Assembly: GCF_046569695.1 (NCBI RefSeq)
Contig: NZ_JBKHUI010000013.1
Span: 92,623-156,622, forward strand
Length of the DNA: 64,000 nt
Direction of reading: 5' to 3'
Origin: Kluyvera sp046569695
Lineage (GTDB): Bacteria; Pseudomonadota; Gammaproteobacteria; Enterobacterales; Enterobacteriaceae
Shown here piece after piece: positions 59,783-64,000 of the stretch (its first letter is position 1; every line of letters starts with the position of its first letter). Made by a program: the position numbers and the translations under genes. The notes under the pieces are model-generated. The model saw only the letters and a program-made list of their open reading frames with translations, was not told where the DNA came from and made no database searches.

Positions 59783-60081
59783 GAGAGGTAATCGGTATCT
59801 GCGTGAGTAACGGGTAAAACCAGAAGTTCGGGCGTTTGATACGGGTGGTGAGCCTTCAGACAGTCGAGCAGCGCCTGCTGGTGCGCGTGGTCGGTTTTCA
59901 GCAGCATCTGCACTTCATACTCCTGTTCGAGTTTCCCCTCCCAGTAGTAGAGCGAGGTGGCACCAGGCAATAGCGTGGCGCAGGCCGCCAGCTTTTCCGC
60001 CAGCACTTTCGCCGCCAGGTCCTGGGCGGTAGCTTCATCAGGAGCAGTACAGAGAACCACAACAGCGTCGGGAGTACTCAT
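59758..60081 (-). CDS. cutA: CutA, divalent-cation-related trimeric protein
   Basis: A 107-aa small trimeric protein of the CutA1 family (ACATLLPGATSLYYWEGKLE in part, YEVQMLLKT, HPYQTPE). It is linked to copper tolerance in E. coli, though its exact role is unclear. The ATG at 60081 has GAGG 7 nt upstream; longer frames upstream lack this. Confidence 0.94.
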   Translation of the reverse strand: MSTPDAVVVLCTAPDEATAQDLAAKVLAEKLAACATLLPGATSLYYWEGKLEQEYEVQMLLKTDHAHQQALLDCLKAHHPYQTPELLVLPVTHADTDYLSWLNASLR

Positions 60082-60186
60082 TGCAAACCTCGTATCGATG
60101 AAAAGAGGCACTATAGCACGGCGGGGAAAGGGGGTTGAGTGAATCGGGCCGCAGAGCGGCCCGACTTTAACGATTTTTACAGCGGA

Positions 60187-61488
60187 TTAGAGCATCAGGC
60201 CGCCGAAGATGAAACCAAGGATCACGCACAGAGTAATGGCGATAACGCCCGGGATCAGGAAGGCGTGGTTAAACACGTATTTGCCGATACGGGTGGAGCC
60301 AGTGTCATCCATCTCTACCGCCGCCAGCAGCGTTGGGTAGGTTGGCAGCACGAACAGTGCGGAGACCGCCGCAAAAGAGGCAATGGCTGTTAATGGGGTG
60401 ACGCCGAGCATCAGCGCCGCAGGCATCAGCGCTTTGGTGGTCGCCGCCTGGGAGTACAGTAGGGTAGCAGCAAAGAACAGCACCACTGCCAGCAGCCACG
60501 GGTAGTTGTTCAGCAGGTCGCCCGCGATGGCCTGAATGTCGGCAATATGCGCTTTGACGAAGGTATCGCCCAGCCACGCGACGCCCAGTACACACACGCA
60601 GGCGCTCATGCCGGACTTAAAGGTGCTGGCGTTGAGGATCTCGCCGGTATCGACTTTACAGGTGATGCAAATCAGCGTGGCGATGGTCAGCATGAACACC
60701 ACAATCGCTTCGTTGCGCGGCAGTACCGGGTTCTGAATCAGCCCGACGGTGTCGCTGATGGCGGTGGCGTAGAACATTACCGCCACGATACCAATCAGGA
60801 AAAGCAGGACGGAGCGCTTGGCATGCGGCTTCAGCTCAAACACTTTGCTGCCGCGCAGGCGCACTTCGCCTTTTGCCAGACGCTCCTGATACACCGGGTC
60901 ATCTTTCAGCTCGCAGCCGAGGAAGTTACAGACAACCGCGGTGAGCATGACAGCAATCAGCGTGACCGGAATACAGATAGCCAGCAGCGTCAGATAGCTC
61001 ACACCCATCGGTTCAAGGATACCCGCGAAGAACACGACTGCCGCAGAGATTGGCGAGGCGGTAATCGCAATCTGCGAGGCCACCACGGCAATAGAAAGTG
61101 GACGAGAAGGGCGGATACCCTGCTCTTTAGCGACTTCGGTGATCACCGGCAGCGTAGAGAACGCGGTGTGCCCGGTGCCCGCCAGGATGGTCATAAACCA
61201 GGTGACCAGCGGCGCTAAGAAGGTGATGTATTTGGGGTGACGGCGGAGCAGTCGCTCGGCCAGGCTGACGAGGTAATCCATCCCGCCGGCGATTTGCATC
61301 GCGGCTATCGCGGCGATAACCGCCATGATGATTTCAATAACGTCAAAGGGTATCGCGCCGGGTTTAATTTGAAAAATGAGCGTCAGCACCAGCACGCCGA
61401 AACCGCCGGCGAAGCCGATGCCAATGCCGCCAAGTCTTGCCCCCAGATAAATGGCAAGAAGCACAATGACCAGTTCTGCTCCAAACAT
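60187..61488 (-). CDS. dcuA: DcuA, anaerobic C4-dicarboxylate transporter
   Basis: A 433-aa inner-membrane transporter with ten or more helices, for aspartate/fumarate uptake and succinate exchange. Sequence is nearly that of E. coli DcuA (LVIVLLAIYLGARLGGIGIG and AGTGHTAFSTLPVI). It lies downstream of aspA after a terminator hairpin, so expression is partly coupled as in E. coli. Confidence 0.95.
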   Translation of the reverse strand: MFGAELVIVLLAIYLGARLGGIGIGFAGGFGVLVLTLIFQIKPGAIPFDVIEIIMAVIAAIAAMQIAGGMDYLVSLAERLLRRHPKYITFLAPLVTWFMTILAGTGHTAFSTLPVITEVAKEQGIRPSRPLSIAVVASQIAITASPISAAVVFFAGILEPMGVSYLTLLAICIPVTLIAVMLTAVVCNFLGCELKDDPVYQERLAKGEVRLRGSKVFELKPHAKRSVLLFLIGIVAVMFYATAISDTVGLIQNPVLPRNEAIVVFMLTIATLICITCKVDTGEILNASTFKSGMSACVCVLGVAWLGDTFVKAHIADIQAIAGDLLNNYPWLLAVVLFFAATLLYSQAATTKALMPAALMLGVTPLTAIASFAAVSALFVLPTYPTLLAAVEMDDTGSTRIGKYVFNHAFLIPGVIAITLCVILGFIFGGLML

Positions 61489-61549
61489 AGTAGCCTTCCT
61501 TGTTTAACAAGTTGATATGTAATTGTTGTGTTTTCGTGAATTATAGAAA

Positions 61550-61578
61550 CAAAAAAGGCATGTCATCATGACATGCCT
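61550..61578 (-). terminator. aspA intrinsic terminator
   Basis: Perfect 10-bp stem AGGCATGTCA/TGACATGCCT with a 3-nt loop, followed on the minus strand by a T tract, 21 nt after the aspA stop and upstream of dcuA. Confidence 0.88.
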
Positions 61579-61598
61579 CAGTTTATTAGTCAGAAAGA

Positions 61599-63035
61599 CT
61601 ACTGTTCGCTTTCATCGGTATAGCGCTTCGCTTTATAGGCCGGATGCATCAGGTTTTGTGGGGAGAAGATATCGTCCAGCTCCGCCTCCGTCAGCAGGCC
61701 GCGCTCCAGCACCACTTCACGCACGCTCTTACCGGTTTCGGCACAAATTTTACCGACGATGTCGCCGTTGTGGTGGCCGATGAACGGGTTGAGGTAGGTG
61801 ACGATACCAATCGAGTTATAGACGTAGCTTTCGCACACTTCTTTGTTCGCGGTGATGCCGTCGATGCATTTTTCCAGCAGGTTGTAGCAGGCGTTAGTCA
61901 GGATGTGGATAGACTCAAACAGCGCCTGACCAATCACTGGCTCCATCACGTTCAGCTGCAGCTGACCGGCTTCAGAAGCCATAGTGACGGTGGTGTCGTT
62001 GCCGATAACCTTGAAGCACACCTGGTTTACCACTTCTGGCACCACCGGGTTGACTTTGGCTGGCATGATGGACGAGCCCGCCTGCAGTTCCGGCAGGTTG
62101 ATTTCGTTCAGGCCAGCGCGTGGGCCGGAGGAGAGCAGGCGAAGGTCATTACAGATCTTCGACATTTTCACCGCCAGGCGTTTCAGCGAGCTGTGCACCA
62201 TCACGTAAGCGCCGCAGTCGGAGGTCGCTTCAATCAGGTCTTCCGCCGGAACCACCGCCAGGTTACTGACTTCCGCCAGCTTCTGAACTGCCAGCTGCTG
62301 ATAGCCGTCTGGGGTGTTCAGGCGGGTACCGATAGCGGTCGCGCCGAGGTTCACTTCCAGCAGCAGTTCTGCGGTGCGTAGCAGGTTTTTGGTCTCTTCG
62401 GTCAGCAGCACGTTGAACGCGTGGAACTCCTGGCCCAGAGTCATCGGGACCGCGTCCTGCAGCTGGGTACGACCCATCTTCAGGATGTCCTGGAATTCCG
62501 CTGCTTTGCGCTGGAAGCCTTCGCCCAGCTGATTAATCGCATCAATCAGCTTCAGAATAGAGGTGTACACCGCGATGCGGAAACCGGTTGGGTAGGCATC
62601 GTTGGTGGACTGGCATTTGTTGACGTGGTCGTTCGGGTTCAGGTACTGGTATTCGCCTTTCTGGTGGCCCATCAGCTCCAGGCCGATGTTCGCCAGTACC
62701 TCGTTGGTGTTCATGTTAACGGAGGTGCCTGCACCGCCCTGGTAAACGTCTACCGGGAACTGATCCATGCATTTGCCGTTATTCAGGACTTCATCACAGG
62801 CAGCAATAATGGCATTCGCCACGCCTTTAGGGATTGTTTGCAGTTCTTTGTTCGCCAGGGCCGCTGCTTTTTTCACCATCACCATCCCACGAACAAATTC
62901 CGGGATGTCGCTGATTTTGCTATTGCTGATGTAAAAGTTTTCAATCGCTCTCAGAGTATGAACGCCGTAGTAAGCGTCAGCCGGAACTTCCCTGGTACCC
63001 AACAGATCTTCTTCGATACGAATGTTGTTTAGCAT
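61599..63035 (-). CDS. aspA: AspA, aspartate ammonia-lyase
   Basis: A 478-aa member of the fumarase/aspartase family, the length of E. coli AspA. The signature GSSIMPAKVNPV (about residues 320-331) holds the catalytic Ser loop. It converts aspartate to fumarate and ammonia, feeding DcuA-linked fumarate respiration. Confidence 0.96.
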   Translation of the reverse strand: MLNNIRIEEDLLGTREVPADAYYGVHTLRAIENFYISNSKISDIPEFVRGMVMVKKAAALANKELQTIPKGVANAIIAACDEVLNNGKCMDQFPVDVYQGGAGTSVNMNTNEVLANIGLELMGHQKGEYQYLNPNDHVNKCQSTNDAYPTGFRIAVYTSILKLIDAINQLGEGFQRKAAEFQDILKMGRTQLQDAVPMTLGQEFHAFNVLLTEETKNLLRTAELLLEVNLGATAIGTRLNTPDGYQQLAVQKLAEVSNLAVVPAEDLIEATSDCGAYVMVHSSLKRLAVKMSKICNDLRLLSSGPRAGLNEINLPELQAGSSIMPAKVNPVVPEVVNQVCFKVIGNDTTVTMASEAGQLQLNVMEPVIGQALFESIHILTNACYNLLEKCIDGITANKEVCESYVYNSIGIVTYLNPFIGHHNGDIVGKICAETGKSVREVVLERGLLTEAELDDIFSPQNLMHPAYKAKRYTDESEQ

Positions 63036-63372
63036 GTGAACCTTCTATTTGCGAGCTGCCAATGATTTCACCAAATACGCATAATCAGAATGGTTATGCG
63101 TTTTATGACCGCAGATTATTTCCTTAATCGGCCCAGTGTCTATGATGATATGCTGATAATAGCGGATTGCAGTAATCTGGATCACTTATTATCAGACGGA
63201 ACGGATAAGAATTATTTATTTGTGAAATGAGTCACCGCTTGACCATTGTTGACAAAAATATGGATGCACGCTGATTGAAATGCGGCGAATCACCACCATT
63301 TAAAAGTAGTGCAGCGGGACGTTAATCGCTGCAAACGCGCGAACCGCGTGATTTTTCGAACAGGAGATGCCA
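63036..63372. promoter_or_regulatory. Divergent aspA/fxsA promoter region
   Basis: 337 bp, A+T-rich, between the divergent genes. It should hold the aspA promoter (CRP-regulated in E. coli) and the fxsA promoter. I cannot place boxes with confidence and see no ORF. Confidence 0.5.
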
Positions 63373-63849
63373 GTGCGCTGGATACCGTTAATTGCCATTT
63401 TTCTCTATGTTTACATTGAGATATCGATTTTTATCCAGGTCGCCCATGTGTTTGGCGTCCTGCTGACGTTAGTGCTGGTCATTTTTACCTCCGTTATCGG
63501 CATGTCGCTGGTGCGCAATCAGGGCTTCAAAAACCTGATGCTGATGCAGGAAAAAATGCAGGCGGGCGAAAGCCCGGCAGCCGAGATGATCAAAAGCGTG
63601 TCGCTGATCCTCGCCGGTTTGCTGCTGCTGTTGCCAGGCTTTTTTACCGACTTCTTAGGTCTGGTGCTGTTGCTGCCGCCGGTGCAGAAACACCTCACCG
63701 TGAAGCTGATGCCATACCTGCACTTTAATCGGATGCCGGGCGGCGGGTTTGCGGGCGGTACCACGAGCGGGCAGACGTTTGACGGTGAGTATCAGCGTAA
63801 GGACGAGCGTCCTGACCAGCTGGATAATAAAGACGATAATCGCCCGTAA
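63373..63849 (+). CDS. fxsA: FxsA, inner-membrane protein
   Basis: A 158-aa protein with membrane helices near residues 2-20, 25-45 and 75-95 and a hydrophilic C-terminal tail. In E. coli it relieves F-plasmid exclusion of phage T7 when overproduced; its normal role is unknown. GTG at 63373 is chosen, with AGGAGA well spaced and MRW matching E. coli; the ATG two codons earlier touches the site. Confidence 0.92.
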   Translation: MRWIPLIAIFLYVYIEISIFIQVAHVFGVLLTLVLVIFTSVIGMSLVRNQGFKNLMLMQEKMQAGESPAAEMIKSVSLILAGLLLLLPGFFTDFLGLVLLLPPVQKHLTVKLMPYLHFNRMPGGGFAGGTTSGQTFDGEYQRKDERPDQLDNKDDNRP

Positions 63850-63863
63850 GTGAGGGTGATAAT

Positions 63864-63899
63864 AAAAAGCCGGAGCGCGTTGCGTCTCCGGCTTTTTTT
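63864..63899. terminator. fxsA terminator
   Basis: AAAAAGCCGGAG, 10-nt loop, CTCCGGCTTTTTTT: a strong hairpin with T tract 14 nt after the fxsA stop. Confidence 0.93.
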
Positions 63900-63905
63900 A
63901 TGCCT

Positions 63906-64000
63906 GTGACCCGTCCTGAATAGCGTTGACACGTTCCTGACTTAAATCCGGAGAACGTGATGATGACTGAGTTCAAACGCACCCAACGTGATTATTCTCT
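63906..64000 (+). mobile_element. Probable left end of an insertion sequence
   Basis: Directly after the fxsA terminator comes TGACCCGTCCTGAATAGCGT, then a CCGGAG ribosome site and a small frame that runs off the edge. In E. coli yjeH would follow here and the visible protein start does not match it. The pattern suits an IS3-type element end, but no second end is in view. Confidence 0.5.
63960..64000 (+). CDS. Possible transposase OrfA (5' end only)
   Basis: Thirteen codons (MMTEFKRTQRDYS) follow a GGAG site. The basic start with RDYS resembles OrfA proteins of IS3-family elements, but this is too short to be sure. Confidence 0.42.
   Translation, partial: MMTEFKRTQRDYS

Overview
The window looks like chromosome of an Enterobacter/Citrobacter/Leclercia-type enterobacterium. 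The core genes (phn, proP, dsbD-cutA-dcuA-aspA-fxsA) follow the gene neighbourhoods of the E. coli 93-94 min region with very similar proteins. REP-type palindromes and a second palindromic repeat (CCCTCACCC...) sit between genes. A tRNA-Phe gene lies beside yjdC/dsbD, the place of pheU in E. coli. Core genes are G+C-rich, while one island (about 49.6-55.7 kb) is clearly A+T-rich.

Layout. 1-10.4 kb, minus strand: phosphonate uptake and C-P lyase operon phnCDEFGHIJKLMNO(P), with a candidate Pho box upstream of phnC. 10.5-14.9 kb: yjdN, yjdM, kdgT, then proP on the plus strand. 15.0-29.2 kb, minus strand: a complete Lap-type biofilm adhesion system. It has a type I secretion apparatus (lapE, lapB, lapC), a 1353-aa adhesin with a LapG-type cleavage motif and a 635-residue Asp-Ala repeat, a small conserved ORF, the degenerate c-di-GMP receptor lapD, the periplasmic protease lapG, and a 554-aa protein of unknown function. 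A Mur-ligase-like gene (29.4-30.8 kb) faces away from that block. 30.9-39.8 kb: a LysR regulator of AllS type, a DUF1097 membrane protein, and a plus-strand cluster of ankyrin protein, AllH/FdrA/AllG (oxamate carbamoyltransferase-like), carbamate kinase and a Tat-signal amidohydrolase. 39.9-44.0 kb, minus strand: RpiR regulator, GH4 glycosidase, NagB-like deaminase and PTS EIIC. 44.4-47.4 kb: periplasmic peroxiredoxin, short DsbD/ScsB-like reductase, ECF sigma factor and NrsF-type anti-sigma factor in one operon. 47.5-49.6 kb: a DUF523 protein, P4-like remnants, SymE and two small ORFs. 49.65-55.76 kb: a small island bounded by a copy of the tRNA-Phe 3' end, carrying one very large NACHT-like NTPase with a C-terminal nuclease-like motif and a truncated P4-type integrase. 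56-63.9 kb: AraC regulator, LysE exporter, yjdC, dsbD, cutA, dcuA, aspA, fxsA. The right edge looks like the start of an insertion sequence.

How the parts work together. In Lap systems c-di-GMP-bound LapD sequesters LapG. When c-di-GMP falls, LapG cuts the adhesin after its N-terminal retention module and the cell lets go. Every component of that circuit is visible here. The peroxiredoxin operon couples a thiol-electron relay across the inner membrane to a periplasmic peroxidase under its own sigma/anti-sigma pair. The AllFGH-like cluster points to carbamoyl-phosphate and ATP production from an oxamate-type compound. The most novel-looking items are the poly(Asp-Ala) adhesin, the unexplained Mur-ligase/554-aa pair beside the lap genes, and the single-gene NTPase-nuclease island at tRNA-Phe, which has the look of an anti-phage defence cargo.
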